Assembly: GCA_965660625.1 (NCBI GenBank)
Contig: CBFIAR010000004.1
Location: forward strand, 119,335 to 183,334
Length of the DNA: 64,000 nt
Direction of reading: 5' to 3'
Origin: Glaciecola sp965660625
GTDB lineage: Bacteria > Pseudomonadota > Gammaproteobacteria > Enterobacterales > Alteromonadaceae
Below, piece by piece: positions 8,578 to 18,362 of this stretch. Each line of letters starts with the position of its first letter. The first letter of the stretch is position 1. Below the pieces are notes generated by a model that was given only the letters and a program-made list of their open reading frames with translations, did not search any database and was not told the origin of the DNA. The position numbers were made by a program, and so were the translations under genes.

Positions 8578-9156
8578 ATGAGCGAGCAGAAGACCGATCA
8601 AGAATTAGTAGAACAGGTACAGAAAGGCAATAAGAATGCTTTTAATTTGTTAGTTATTCGTCATCAGAACAAAGTGATGAATATCGTAGCAAGGTATGTG
8701 AAGAACAGTGGGGACGTTGCGGATGTAACCCAAGAGGCGTTCATAAAGGCTTATAGAGCATTACCCAATTTCAGAGGCGAAAGTGCCTTTTACACTTGGC
8801 TGTATAGAATAGCAGTAAACAGTGCAAAAAATTATTTAACATCCCAGGGGCGGAAGCCACCAGCAAGTGATGTTGATGCGAGTGAAGCTGATTATTATGA
8901 TGGAAGCGACGCACTAAGGGAAAATAACTCTCCTGAACGTGCTTTATTATCCGACGAATTACAGCAAAAATTATTCGCAACCATTGACGCATTGCCCGAA
9001 GATTTGCGTTCGGCAATTACGTTACGAGAAATTGAAGGACTAAGCTATGAAGAGATAGCTGCAGTGATGGAATGTCCGGTTGGGACAGTACGATCAAGAA
9101 TTTTTAGAGCGCGAGAAGCAATTGATAAAGTGATTTTGCCTTTGGTGCAAACATAA
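8578..9156 (+). CDS. rpoE: RNA polymerase sigma factor RpoE
   Basis: Envelope-stress ECF sigma factor of 192 residues. Region 2 includes DVTQEAFIKAYRAL and FRGESAFYTWLYRIAVN. Region 4 includes LREIEGLSYEEIAAVM and the GTVRSRIFRAREAI recognition helix. The longer frame from 8515 is rejected: the ATG at 8578 has a TAGGAG site and gives the usual family length. It is followed by rseA, rseB and rseC. A sigma-E promoter precedes it, so the operon should be self-activating. Confidence 0.95.
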   Translation: MSEQKTDQELVEQVQKGNKNAFNLLVIRHQNKVMNIVARYVKNSGDVADVTQEAFIKAYRALPNFRGESAFYTWLYRIAVNSAKNYLTSQGRKPPASDVDASEADYYDGSDALRENNSPERALLSDELQQKLFATIDALPEDLRSAITLREIEGLSYEEIAAVMECPVGTVRSRIFRAREAIDKVILPLVQT

Positions 9157-9226
9157 ACACGGTTGATGATATTATCGGTCACAAGCCAATTTATTTGTTA
9201 GCAGTGTTACAGTAGGAATGTGTTAT

Positions 9227-9838
9227 ATGACGCAACAGTATGAAAAATTATCAGCATTTTTAGACGGCGAACACCAAGACTCTGACATAGCGATAAGCTT
9301 GACTAGAGATTCAGAACTCGCTGACAAGTGGAAACGCTATCACTTAGCTCGAGACTGCATTCGTAAGGAAATGAGTATCGACATTCACTTTGATATCAGT
9401 GCTCAAATTGCGAAAAAGCTCGAAAATGAGCTACCCATGGTTGCACCAAAACGCACTTGGCGAGAGCTTACTGTGGTCGCCAGTATTATTCCATTGGTGA
9501 AGCAAAGTGGTCAGTTAGCAGTTGCTGCTTGTGCTACCGCGGTAATGATATTTAGTTATCAGTCTTACAACCAGCCAGAAGAGTCGCAGCCATTTTTAAC
9601 CGCGCCGACGGGGTTTGGTCCTCAAGGTGGTTTGGCCCCTGTCAGTTTGAATACGAGTGAGAGCGTCGACCGCGAAGGTATGGCGATATTACTAGAGCAA
9701 CAACGTCAAATTAATGCGCTGATTGAAGATCATCAGCGCCAGCTTAAATTAAAGAATGCTGGGCAAAGCAAGCAATTAGAGACGAAAAGCCAAGTGCCTA
9801 GCATAGAAGAAATAGAAACAGCGCAAGCGCAAAAATAG
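9227..9838 (+). CDS. rseA: Anti-sigma-E factor RseA
   Basis: Single-pass inner-membrane protein that holds RpoE inactive until cleaved by DegS and RseP. It has 203 residues from the ATG at 9227, which has AGGA 9 bases upstream; the upstream ATG at 9218 is too close to that site. The cytoplasmic domain begins YEKLSAFLDGE and contains WKRYHLARDCIR. A transmembrane segment lies at about residues 98-115, followed by a periplasmic Gln-rich tail. rseB begins one base after its stop codon. Confidence 0.9.
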   Translation: MTQQYEKLSAFLDGEHQDSDIAISLTRDSELADKWKRYHLARDCIRKEMSIDIHFDISAQIAKKLENELPMVAPKRTWRELTVVASIIPLVKQSGQLAVAACATAVMIFSYQSYNQPEESQPFLTAPTGFGPQGGLAPVSLNTSESVDREGMAILLEQQRQINALIEDHQRQLKLKNAGQSKQLETKSQVPSIEEIETAQAQK

Positions 9839-9839
9839 G

Positions 9840-10991
9840 ATGATAATTGGCGGAAAACAACTGAGTGCTACAGCACGTATCTGCGATGTGCTCTGCAAAT
9901 GGAGTTTGCTGCTTATCATTACGGGAATACTTGCATCCATCGCCTTTTCAAGTTCGGCAGTCACCATCGTGGCAGTGCAAGGGCAAGCAAATGAGCAAAC
10001 ACCAGAGCCAAAGAAAGAAAACAAAATAGTCCGTTCAGAAACCCCGCAATCGCTAGTTAACGGGATTACGCAGGGTGTTTTGAACGAAAGTGATACTTTC
10101 GATCCTCTCTCCGCTATTAGCTGGCTGGGGCGTCTTTCGCGTCAAACGGCAAGCTTAAACTACGAAATTTCGTTCGTGTTAAATATTCCGGGTAAAGATG
10201 CTCAGCCATTTTTATGGCGACATGCGAAAATCGATGAACACACACAAATAGAACAACTGAGTCTGTTAAATGGGCCTGGTTTTGAAAATATACGAGTCAA
10301 TGATGTGGTTAGCGTTTTTCAGCCAGGCTATCCGGCCTATAGCATGTACGGAAGTGCCATCGATGGCCCAATCCCCTATTCCTTGCTGCACGAACCTGAC
10401 AAACTTCAAAAGAGCTATCAATTTCTTCTTGTGGGTAGAAATAGAATATCTGGCCGCGCTGCGCAACAAATTAGAATTACTAGCACGGATAAAACGCGAT
10501 ACGGTTATAATTTGTGGTTAGACGAAGAAACAGGCATGCTGTTAAAATTAAATATGCACAGCCTTGATGGTAAGCTATTGCAGCAAATTCAAGTCACTCA
10601 ACTCAGAATTGACGATCGAATAGCGGATGCTTTCAGCCAATTGCAGCAAGAAAACTTACCCAGAGTCATCAATGTAGTTAATCCTCCACAAAGAAAGCAT
10701 GAATGGAAATTAGCTTTTTTGCCCGTAGGTATGCAAGCGATAAAACAGGATATTCATCAACTGGCGATCACAGGTCAGGTGGTGGAGTATAGTTTATTTA
10801 GCGATGGTTTAGTTAATGTTTCTGTTTATATTCAAACAGCCACAGGCGTTTTCCAGGATGACGTTAACTTAAATAATGGCACCAATACTGTGCACTCTCG
10901 TACTGATGGAAAAGTGCAGGTGACCGTTGTTGGTGATATTCCTTTGGTCACGGCACAGCTGATGGCAAAATCAATTGAAGTGATAAATTAA
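9840..10991 (+). CDS. rseB: Sigma-E regulatory protein RseB
   Basis: Periplasmic protein that shields RseA from proteolysis and senses mislocalised lipopolysaccharide. It has 383 residues. The N-terminal hydrophobic segment at about residues 20-40 fits a long signal sequence. The LolA-like N-domain begins near WLGRLSRQTASLNYE, and the C-terminal MucB/RseB domain includes WKLAFLPVGM and YSLFSDGLVNVSVYI. The N-region is longer than usual, so a downstream start is possible. Confidence 0.92.
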   Translation: MIIGGKQLSATARICDVLCKWSLLLIITGILASIAFSSSAVTIVAVQGQANEQTPEPKKENKIVRSETPQSLVNGITQGVLNESDTFDPLSAISWLGRLSRQTASLNYEISFVLNIPGKDAQPFLWRHAKIDEHTQIEQLSLLNGPGFENIRVNDVVSVFQPGYPAYSMYGSAIDGPIPYSLLHEPDKLQKSYQFLLVGRNRISGRAAQQIRITSTDKTRYGYNLWLDEETGMLLKLNMHSLDGKLLQQIQVTQLRIDDRIADAFSQLQQENLPRVINVVNPPQRKHEWKLAFLPVGMQAIKQDIHQLAITGQVVEYSLFSDGLVNVSVYIQTATGVFQDDVNLNNGTNTVHSRTDGKVQVTVVGDIPLVTAQLMAKSIEVIN

Positions 10992-11000
10992 AACAAAAAT

Positions 11001-11483
11001 ATGATTGAAGAAACTGGCATTGTTAGGAAAGTACAAGGCAATCAAGTTTGGATAGAGACCCAGATTAAGACAACCTGCGGTACCTGTCATGTGAATAAAA
11101 ATTGCGGAACAAGTGTTGTCGCTAAGGCATTCACGGCAAAGCCAGAATTACTGCAACTAAACAGTCCGCATAAGCTAATAGAAGGGCAAACCGTAAAGTT
11201 AGGTATCCCTGAGGAGCAGTTATTGGGCGCCTCTATGCTAGTTTACTTATTGCCCATATTTGTATTAATTATCACTACCGCAAGTATGCAATTTGTGCTG
11301 CCATCGTTGCATGAAGGATGGCAAATGTTATGTGGATTTACAGCCACAGCGATAAGTTTCTGGCAAATTTCTACATTTGCAAAAAAACACGACAAAGGTC
11401 AGTTTTCTCCTGTTATCTTAGGTGCTGTGAACGATGCAACAACAACTATGAAAAATGAAATTCCACTTAAAAAACTCATGTAA
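11001..11483 (+). CDS. rseC: SoxR-reducing system protein RseC
   Basis: Inner-membrane protein of 160 residues that closes the rpoE operon. The N-terminal part contains the cysteine cluster CGTCHVNKNCGT. Two transmembrane helices lie at about residues 73-93 and 100-120. In E. coli RseC mildly affects sigma-E and is linked to reduction of SoxR together with the Rsx complex. Nine bases separate it from rseB. Confidence 0.88.
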   Translation: MIEETGIVRKVQGNQVWIETQIKTTCGTCHVNKNCGTSVVAKAFTAKPELLQLNSPHKLIEGQTVKLGIPEEQLLGASMLVYLLPIFVLIITTASMQFVLPSLHEGWQMLCGFTATAISFWQISTFAKKHDKGQFSPVILGAVNDATTTMKNEIPLKKLM

Positions 11484-11742
11484 TTTCTTCCGATCTTTTA
11501 AGGTAACAGATAGTGCGGAGTAAGCTAGATAACACTTCCTCACAAACTATTTGTAACTAGCGAGCAAGTTAAGCCTTCTAAACGCAGTAATAATGCTGTA
11601 ATCATTCGCATTTGTGCTGATAAAACGGTAAAATCGCGTCTTTATTTTTCGCTCATAAAACCCGGGTAAGCGTAGACTGCAAAACAAAGCGTCTTAAGGC
11701 TTGAAACAGACCTTGGTAACTTCAGGACAAGTAGCTAAATTT

Positions 11743-13539
11743 ATGCAACTAAAGAACATTCGCAACTTCAGTATTATTGCGCATATCGACCACGGCAAGT
11801 CGACCCTTGCCGATCGACTTATTCAAACATGTGGTGGCTTAACTAATCGCGAAATGTCAGCTCAAGTGCTTGATTCAATGGATATTGAGCGTGAACGCGG
11901 GATTACCATCAAAGCGCAAAGCGTGACACTGTATTATCAAGCGAAAGACGGTGAAAAATATCAGTTAAACTTCATCGATACGCCAGGACACGTTGACTTC
12001 ACTTACGAAGTTTCGCGCTCATTAGCGGCGTGTGAAGGCGCTCTGCTAGTTGTTGATGCCGGGCAGGGCGTAGAAGCACAAACGCTGGCCAACTGTTACA
12101 CCGCGATGGATTTAAATATGGAAGTTGTGCCTATTCTAAATAAAATAGATCTACCGCAAGCTGAACCAGAGCGTGTAGCCGAAGAAATTGAAGACATTGT
12201 CGGCATTGATGCAATCGACGCTGTGCGTTGTTCTGCTAAAACCGGAGTTGGTATTGAAGACGTATTAGAAGAGATAGTTAGACGTATTCCACCACCAGAA
12301 GGTGATGTTGATGCTCCTCTCCAGGCATTGATTATCGATTCTTGGTTTGATAATTATCAAGGGGTTGTTTCGCTGGTGCGTATTGTGCAAGGACAGCTTA
12401 ACGCTAAAGATAAAATCCAAATAATGTCAAATGGCGTTATTCATCAGGTAGATAAAGTCGGAATATTTACACCAAAACAAACTGACACCGGTATTTTAAA
12501 AGCAGGCGAGGTTGGTTTTATTATTGCTGGCATTAAGGAAATTAATGGCGCACCAGTTGGTGACACCATAACCTTAGCAAAGGAACCCGCTGCTAAAGCA
12601 TTGCCTGGCTTTAAGAAAATCAAGCCGCAGGTATATGCCGGCTTGTTTCCAGTAAGCTCTGATGACTACGAAGACTTTCGCGACGCCTTGTCTAAGCTCA
12701 GTCTAAATGACGCATCTTTGTTTTACGAACCAGAAAGTTCTGCAGCATTGGGCTTTGGTTTTAGAATAGGTTTCCTTGGAATGTTGCACATGGAGATTAT
12801 TCAAGAGCGTTTAGAGCGTGAATACGATTTAGATTTAATCACTACTGCGCCAACAGTTGTTTATCAAGTAAAAACAACCAAAGGTGAGGTGATAGAGGTA
12901 GATAACCCGTCTAAGTTACCCCCAATTAATGATATCGAAGAAATTCGTGAGCCCATTGTGACGGCAAACATGCTGGTACCGCAAGAATATCTGGGTAACG
13001 TCATCACCTTATGTGTCGAAAAACGTGGTATGCAAACAGCCATGACATATCACGGCAAACAAGTTGCAGTTACTTATGACATGCCTATGGCAGAGGTGGT
13101 TCTCGACTTTTTTGATAGACTGAAATCAACTAGTAGAGGGTTTGCATCACTCGATTACAACTTTAGTCGTTTCCAAATTGCTGATATGGTTCGCTTAGAC
13201 ATACTTATTAACGGTGAGCGTGTTGATGCTTTAGCACTTATTACACACAAGGATAATTCGCAGCGTCGCGGGCGTGACTTAGTAGATAAGCTGCGTGAGT
13301 TAATTCCAAGACAAATGTTTGATATTGCTATACAAGCGGCAATTGGTAATCACGTGGTAGCGCGCAGTACGGTTAAACAACTGCGTAAAAACGTTATTGC
13401 GAAATGTTACGGTGGTGATATTAGCCGCAAGAAAAAGCTACTTCAAAAGCAAAAAGACGGTAAAAAACGGATGAAGCAAGTAGGCAATGTAGAGTTACCT
13501 CAAGATGCCTTCCTAGCAATTTTAAAGGTGGATAATTAA
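11743..13539 (+). CDS. lepA: Elongation factor 4 (LepA)
   Basis: Ribosomal GTPase of 598 residues involved in translation under stress and in initiation/30S biogenesis. The G1 motif AHIDHGKST, switch DIERERGITI, G3 DTPGH and G4 NKID are all present, and the LepA-specific C-terminal domain ends near KRMKQVGNVELPQ. The frame opens earlier at a TTG (11701), but homology puts the start at MQLKNIRNFS (11743). The ribosome site there is weak. lepB overlaps its stop by one base (TAATG), so the pair is translationally coupled. Confidence 0.95.
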   Translation: MQLKNIRNFSIIAHIDHGKSTLADRLIQTCGGLTNREMSAQVLDSMDIERERGITIKAQSVTLYYQAKDGEKYQLNFIDTPGHVDFTYEVSRSLAACEGALLVVDAGQGVEAQTLANCYTAMDLNMEVVPILNKIDLPQAEPERVAEEIEDIVGIDAIDAVRCSAKTGVGIEDVLEEIVRRIPPPEGDVDAPLQALIIDSWFDNYQGVVSLVRIVQGQLNAKDKIQIMSNGVIHQVDKVGIFTPKQTDTGILKAGEVGFIIAGIKEINGAPVGDTITLAKEPAAKALPGFKKIKPQVYAGLFPVSSDDYEDFRDALSKLSLNDASLFYEPESSAALGFGFRIGFLGMLHMEIIQERLEREYDLDLITTAPTVVYQVKTTKGEVIEVDNPSKLPPINDIEEIREPIVTANMLVPQEYLGNVITLCVEKRGMQTAMTYHGKQVAVTYDMPMAEVVLDFFDRLKSTSRGFASLDYNFSRFQIADMVRLDILINGERVDALALITHKDNSQRRGRDLVDKLRELIPRQMFDIAIQAAIGNHVVARSTVKQLRKNVIAKCYGGDISRKKKLLQKQKDGKKRMKQVGNVELPQDAFLAILKVDN

Positions 13540-14468
13540 TGGCCAATTATTTTGCAATATTCTTGGTGGCTATGACCGTCATCACTGGCATAATCTGGCT
13601 AGTCGATGCCATGTTATTCGCACCAAAAAGAAAATTAATCGCATTAGAAGAGCGTCGGGCTATTTTAGGTGACCACAGCATACTTGAGTTAGGTGGTGAA
13701 GAAGCAGACCCTAATTTGCCTGCCTTAGTAGATAACGCCAAGCAGTTTTTTCCAATTTTTGCATTAGTTATGGTGTTTCGCTCGTTTTTGTACGAACCCT
13801 TCCAAATCCCTTCAGGTTCGATGATGCCAACACTACTCGTCGGAGACTTCATACTGGTCGAAAAATTTAGCTACGGCATAAAAGATCCGATTTTTAGGTC
13901 GAAGTTGATTGAAACGGGCGAGCCTGAACGAGGCGACGTTGTTGTCTTTAAGTTTCCGAGCGACCCTAATGTCGATTTTATTAAGAGGGTAGTTGGCCTA
14001 CCTGGCGATAAAATAATTTATCGCGATAAGCAGCTCTACATTACTGAAGCATGCAATGGTCAGCAACCTTGTCCTACAGAAAAAATGGTTACCCAAATGT
14101 ATACAGGTCGAACTGACTTTATTAGCCGCGGTGCTTATCTTGAAGAATACACAGAAAATTTAGGTACCCAGCAGCATTCTTTATTGATAAATCCAAGAGC
14201 GATTGATCAAGTTGCTCGCTATCAACCAAGACAACCGGGCACCGCAATTAACGAGTGGGTTGTTCCGGATAATAATTACTTTGTGATGGGAGATAACCGA
14301 GATAATAGTGAGGATGGCAGATATTGGGGTTTCGTTCCTGATGCTAACCTAGTGGGAGAGGCTGTGCTGATTTGGGTTAGTTTTGAGTTTGACAGAGCGC
14401 CTGACGATTTTTTGCCTACTTGGCTACCGTCTGGTATTCGATTTGAACGCAGCGGTACTATTAACTAA
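13539..14468 (+). CDS. lepB: Signal peptidase I
   Basis: Inner-membrane protease that removes Sec/Tat signal peptides. It has 309 residues. A transmembrane helix covers the first 22 residues and another about 67-84. The catalytic Ser is in SGSMMPT (Ser94) and the general-base Lys in DFIKRVVGLPGD (Lys149). The box E segment MGDNRDNSEDGRYWG is near the C-terminus. It starts on the last base of lepA. Confidence 0.95.
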   Translation: MANYFAIFLVAMTVITGIIWLVDAMLFAPKRKLIALEERRAILGDHSILELGGEEADPNLPALVDNAKQFFPIFALVMVFRSFLYEPFQIPSGSMMPTLLVGDFILVEKFSYGIKDPIFRSKLIETGEPERGDVVVFKFPSDPNVDFIKRVVGLPGDKIIYRDKQLYITEACNGQQPCPTEKMVTQMYTGRTDFISRGAYLEEYTENLGTQQHSLLINPRAIDQVARYQPRQPGTAINEWVVPDNNYFVMGDNRDNSEDGRYWGFVPDANLVGEAVLIWVSFEFDRAPDDFLPTWLPSGIRFERSGTIN

Positions 14469-14603
14469 TTGGTTTGTATCGCCAATATTGGCATGACTAT
14501 CGAATGGATAGTTAATATCAAAGGTGTCTATATCTTTTACGTTTCGGGTAAAAAGTCATTACCTTCAGAGTCGTAAATTAAATAGGCATCGCTAAGAGCA
14601 AAA

Positions 14604-15281
14604 ATGAATCCATATATCAGATTAAATAAAATACTTGATTATACGTTTGAAAATAACGCTTTGCTTGAGCAAGCATTTACGCATCGTAGTGCTGCTAAAA
14701 TTCATAATGAAAGATTAGAGTTTTTAGGTGATGCCGTACTAGGAATGGTTGTCGCTGAGTTATTATATCAGCAATTTCCTGATCAGCCCGAAGGTAAATT
14801 AACCAGAATGCGCTCTTCACTTGTGAAAGGTGATACGCTAGCAATGATAGCCAAAGAACATGATTTTGGTGCATTCCTGAGGCTTGGTTCTGGCGAAATG
14901 AAAAGCGGTGGTCATCGACGCAGCTCAACCTTAGCTGATGTCGTTGAAGCTTTGATCGGTGCAATATTCCTCGAGTCGGGTATTGATGCGGCAAAAAATA
15001 CAATTGTTAAGTTATTCTCCAGCCGCATAGAAAAACTCGATCCGAATAGACAAATTAAAGACAACAAAACACAATTACAAGAGTTTCTGCAGTCCAGACA
15101 ACTGCCATTACCTAATTACGAAGTTGTTCTTATTAGCGGTAAAGATCATGCGCAAACCTTCGAAGTTGATTGTACTGTAGAGCCTTTAAATACCAGCCAA
15201 ATTGGAAAAGGCAAAAGTCGTCGACAAGCCGAACAAAACGCGGCAAAACAAACACTAGAGATATTATTAAATGAGCAATAA
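14604..15281 (+). CDS. rnc: Ribonuclease III
   Basis: Double-stranded RNA endonuclease that processes the rRNA precursor and some mRNAs. It has 225 residues. The catalytic signature ERLEFLGDAVLGM lies near residue 37, and the second acidic cluster is in VVEALIGAIFLESG. The C-terminal double-stranded RNA binding domain ends SRRQAEQNAAKQTLE. era overlaps its last 11 bases. The 135-base gap before it holds two short palindromes (14481-14492 and 14496-14512) with no T tract. Confidence 0.95.
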   Translation: MNPYIRLNKILDYTFENNALLEQAFTHRSAAKIHNERLEFLGDAVLGMVVAELLYQQFPDQPEGKLTRMRSSLVKGDTLAMIAKEHDFGAFLRLGSGEMKSGGHRRSSTLADVVEALIGAIFLESGIDAAKNTIVKLFSSRIEKLDPNRQIKDNKTQLQEFLQSRQLPLPNYEVVLISGKDHAQTFEVDCTVEPLNTSQIGKGKSRRQAEQNAAKQTLEILLNEQ

Positions 15282-16176
15282 ACATTGTGGGATGGTTGCC
15301 ATTGTTGGTCGCCCGAATGTTGGGAAATCGACAATATTAAATCAAATTTTGGGTCAAAAAGTGAGTATTACCTCGCGCAAGCCACAAACTACGCGACATC
15401 GTATAATGGGCATTGACACTATTGGCGAGCGTCAAGCCGTTTATGTTGATACTCCTGGGTTACATGGCGATGAAAAGCGCGCAATCAACCGTTTAATGAA
15501 TCGTGCCGCTGCTAGTTCATTAGGTGAAGTATTTCTCGTATTGTTTGTGATTGAAGGAACGCGTTGGACCGAAGATGATGAGCTTGTTTTATCGAAAATA
15601 AAGCAAGCAAATATCCCGTGTTGGCTTATTGTAAACAAAACTGACAAGGTTCCAGATAGAGCAGAATTGATGGATACCTTAAAAATGCTTAACGAAAAAC
15701 ATGATTTTGAAAATGTCATTCCTGTTAGCGCAAAGCAAAATAGGCAAATTGATCATTTACGACAACTCGTGCTGAAAGCATTGCCCGAGAGTGAGTTTTA
15801 CTTCCCAGAGGACTATATTACAGATCGCTCCAGCCGATTCATGGCTGCCGAAATTATCAGAGAGAAACTGATGCGTTTTACTGGTGATGAGTTGCCTTAC
15901 GCAACGACAGTTGAAATAGAGCAGTTTAAGCTCACTCCTAGAGGTATTTACCACATAAACGGCTTAATATTAGTTGAACGTGAAACCCAAAAGCGTATGA
16001 TTATTGGCAAGTCAGGTAGTCATCTTAAAACCATGGGTGCAGAGGCGCGCAAGGACATGGAAGCGCTGTTCGATAATAAGGTTTTCCTTGAATTGTGGGT
16101 TAAAGTTAAAGCAGGCTGGGCAGACGATGAACGCGCATTGCGATCCCTTGGTTACGATAACGACTTTAAAGGTTAA
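15271..16176 (+). CDS. era: GTPase Era
   Basis: Ribosome-assembly GTPase that binds the 3' end of 16S rRNA. It has 301 residues. G1 GRPNVGKST, G3 DTPG and G4 NKTD are clear, and the KH RNA-binding domain includes MIIGKSGSHLKTMG. It overlaps rnc, so expression is coupled. In most gammaproteobacteria recO, pdxJ and acpS follow; here pdxH starts 43 bases later. Confidence 0.95.
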   Translation: MSNKHCGMVAIVGRPNVGKSTILNQILGQKVSITSRKPQTTRHRIMGIDTIGERQAVYVDTPGLHGDEKRAINRLMNRAAASSLGEVFLVLFVIEGTRWTEDDELVLSKIKQANIPCWLIVNKTDKVPDRAELMDTLKMLNEKHDFENVIPVSAKQNRQIDHLRQLVLKALPESEFYFPEDYITDRSSRFMAAEIIREKLMRFTGDELPYATTVEIEQFKLTPRGIYHINGLILVERETQKRMIIGKSGSHLKTMGAEARKDMEALFDNKVFLELWVKVKAGWADDERALRSLGYDNDFKG

Positions 16177-16219
16177 TTCTCCTGAACAATTACAGCATAG
16201 CTGTTGTGGAATATAAATT

Positions 16220-16861
16220 ATGAAACCGCTGAGTGACTTTAGAAAAGAATATAGCGCCGGTCGTTTAACGTCAGACGTACTTACCGAGCATCCAGTTGAT
16301 TTATTCAAGATCTGGTTAGATGATGCTATAAATGCGAAGTTACCAGACCCAAATGCCATGACGGTGGCTACTGTTGATGCAAACGGCCAGCCCAGTCAGC
16401 GTATTGTATTGCTGAAAGACTTGAGCAACGACGGTTTTGTTTTCTACACCAATCTAGGTAGTCGAAAAGCCAAAGATCTCGCTAACAATGCAAAAATTTC
16501 TCTGCATTTCCCGTGGTATTGTTTGGAGCGGCAGGTCAGAGTGAATGGTCTTGCAAAGGCACTTTCCAGAATTGAAGTTGCCAAATATTTTTTATCTCGC
16601 CCAAAAGATAGCCAGTTAGGCGCATGGGCATCTCAACAAAGCCAGCCAATTTCAACACGCGAGCTCTTAGTCACTCAGTTTGCACAAATGAAGGAAAAGT
16701 TTGCTAAAGGTCAAGTTCCTTTGCCAGACTTTTGGGGTGGCTTTCGAGTCGAGCCTCAGCAAATAGAATTTTGGCAAGGTGGCGAACACCGTTTACATGA
16801 CCGTTTCGAATACAATAAGCAAGAAAATGGCAGTTGGACGACACAACGATTAATGCCGTGA
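16220..16861 (+). CDS. pdxH: Pyridoxamine/pyridoxine 5'-phosphate oxidase
   Basis: FMN enzyme that makes pyridoxal 5'-phosphate from pyridoxine or pyridoxamine phosphate. It has 213 residues. FMN/PLP segments include SQRIVLLKDL, FYTNLGSRKA and the C-terminal FWQGGEHRLHDRFEY. It sits where recO or pdxJ would be expected, but is still a vitamin B6 gene. It probably shares the era transcript, given the 43-base gap. Confidence 0.93.
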   Translation: MKPLSDFRKEYSAGRLTSDVLTEHPVDLFKIWLDDAINAKLPDPNAMTVATVDANGQPSQRIVLLKDLSNDGFVFYTNLGSRKAKDLANNAKISLHFPWYCLERQVRVNGLAKALSRIEVAKYFLSRPKDSQLGAWASQQSQPISTRELLVTQFAQMKEKFAKGQVPLPDFWGGFRVEPQQIEFWQGGEHRLHDRFEYNKQENGSWTTQRLMP

Positions 16862-16888
16862 TTAAGCGATTAATTTAGTCTGCATGCT

Positions 16889-17671
16889 ATGATTGACAGC
16901 CATTGCCATATCGACCTTGAAGCTTTTGATAATGATCGCGACGAAGTATTGCAGCGAGCATTTAGAGAAGGCATTCAGCGATTGTTGGTCCTTGGGCTAA
17001 CAAATAAGCAATTTCCGACATTACTCGACCTACGCCAGCGATACCCACAAATTGATATTGCTTTGGGTTTGCATCCTTACTTTCTTAAACCCCAAGATGA
17101 CACACAAACTCAGCAGATGCTTGACGAATTGTCCCGCTTAGCTAGCTTGCATCAAGAGCATTATATCGCTTTCGGGGAAATGGGCTTGGATGGGAGTTTA
17201 GGCCTTGATATGACTTATCAAAAAAGAATACTGTCTTATCAGCTTCGACTTGCAGAACAGTATAATAAACCAGTTATCCTGCATCATCGCCACTCTCATA
17301 ATCAACTCATTAGTATGTTGAAAGCGCATAATTATCAAGGTGGTGGCATACTTCACGCATTTTCAGGTAGTTATCATGAAGGTAAAACTTATATTGAAAT
17401 GGGCTTTTCATTAGGAGTAGGGGGCACGATTACGTATGCACGTGCCAGAAAAACACGGGAGAGTATTGCAAAACTCCCTTTAGACCGACTTGTCATTGAA
17501 ACTGACTCGCCCGATATGCCCATAAGCGGATTTCAAGGGCAACGTAATCAGCCTAGCCAGTTGCCCCTGGTGGTAAATGCATTGGCTGAATTAAAGAAAA
17601 CCTCATCAATTGAAATTGAACAACAAACAACTAAAAATTACTTAACACTTTTTGGATTATCGCTGAACTGA
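16889..17671 (+). CDS. TatD family metal-dependent hydrolase
   Basis: TIM-barrel metal hydrolase of 260 residues. Metal ligands are visible in the N-terminal DSHCHIDLEAFD, in AFGEMGLDG, in LHHRHSH, and in the C-terminal ETDSPDMP. TatD enzymes act as 3'-5' DNA/RNA exonucleases; this one is close to the YjjV subgroup, which fits the nearby ytjB-serB-radA block. Its 3' end overlaps convergent ytjB by 34 bases. Confidence 0.85.
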   Translation: MIDSHCHIDLEAFDNDRDEVLQRAFREGIQRLLVLGLTNKQFPTLLDLRQRYPQIDIALGLHPYFLKPQDDTQTQQMLDELSRLASLHQEHYIAFGEMGLDGSLGLDMTYQKRILSYQLRLAEQYNKPVILHHRHSHNQLISMLKAHNYQGGGILHAFSGSYHEGKTYIEMGFSLGVGGTITYARARKTRESIAKLPLDRLVIETDSPDMPISGFQGQRNQPSQLPLVVNALAELKKTSSIEIEQQTTKNYLTLFGLSLN

Positions 17672-18228
17672 TAGTTAGCGCGTATTTTATAAAATAGGCG
17701 AGTTATTATCATCGCGCAAATAGCAGTTAACAGCATGATTAAACCAGTTTGTATTAATTGGGTACGGTTAAATGCTTTGTGATGTTTAATGATTGCCTCG
17801 CGGTCTAATAATAATTTTATATAGCCAATTGTTTTTCCATCAAAAACAATATCTTCGATGAATATGAGTGGCGGTTGTTCCAAGACTCTAAATTCTTCTA
17901 TGATTGAGTAGTTTTCATCAAAGCTTTTTATTGTTTTTCCTGTTTGATCATAAAGTGATGTACCTTTAACGAAACTGTCAGTCTCAATAGTAATCACGTA
18001 ATTTTCTATGCTTTCTTGATCTTCTTTTTGCAGGGGGCCAGCTAACATTCTCGAGGCTTGAGCTGCTAAACTTCTTCCGAGTTGTTCTGATTCTAAGCTA
18101 TACCATTCATGTGCATTTTTGTTGTGCATGAACCATAAATTAACGGCAATCACCACAATACAGATCGCCAATACAAAGTTGGAAATACGTTTTAACATAG
18201 AAAATTTAGGTGTGGTTTGGTTAAACAA
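17638..18228 (-). CDS. YtjB/AhpA-like membrane protein
   Basis: Inner-membrane protein of 196 residues with transmembrane helices at about 14-33 and 155-175 and a periplasmic domain between them. It diverges from serB, as ytjB (smp) does in E. coli, and the overall design fits that family. The N-terminal helix carries positive charges on the cytoplasmic side. Function is poorly known; an SMP-like sensory or haemolysin-related role has been proposed for relatives. The last 34 bases overlap the TatD gene tail to tail. Confidence 0.7.
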   Translation of the reverse strand: MFNQTTPKFSMLKRISNFVLAICIVVIAVNLWFMHNKNAHEWYSLESEQLGRSLAAQASRMLAGPLQKEDQESIENYVITIETDSFVKGTSLYDQTGKTIKSFDENYSIIEEFRVLEQPPLIFIEDIVFDGKTIGYIKLLLDREAIIKHHKAFNRTQLIQTGLIMLLTAICAMIITRLFYKIRANYQFSDNPKSVK

Positions 18229-18362
18229 GTGCTTCTCTTAACTAATTGCAACGCAGTAACAATAGGATAAATCACGCTTTTTGCCAAGACTTTGTTTTAT
18301 TGCCATGCACGTTTAGGTATCATCACACACGTGAATAAAACCGCGTTACCCTAGGACCTAAT

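Noticed and set aside
16012..16359. A 115-residue minus-strand frame across the era-pdxH junction, considered as a possible recO remnant.
   Set aside because: It shows no RecO features and mirrors the coding sequence of era and pdxH on the other strand.
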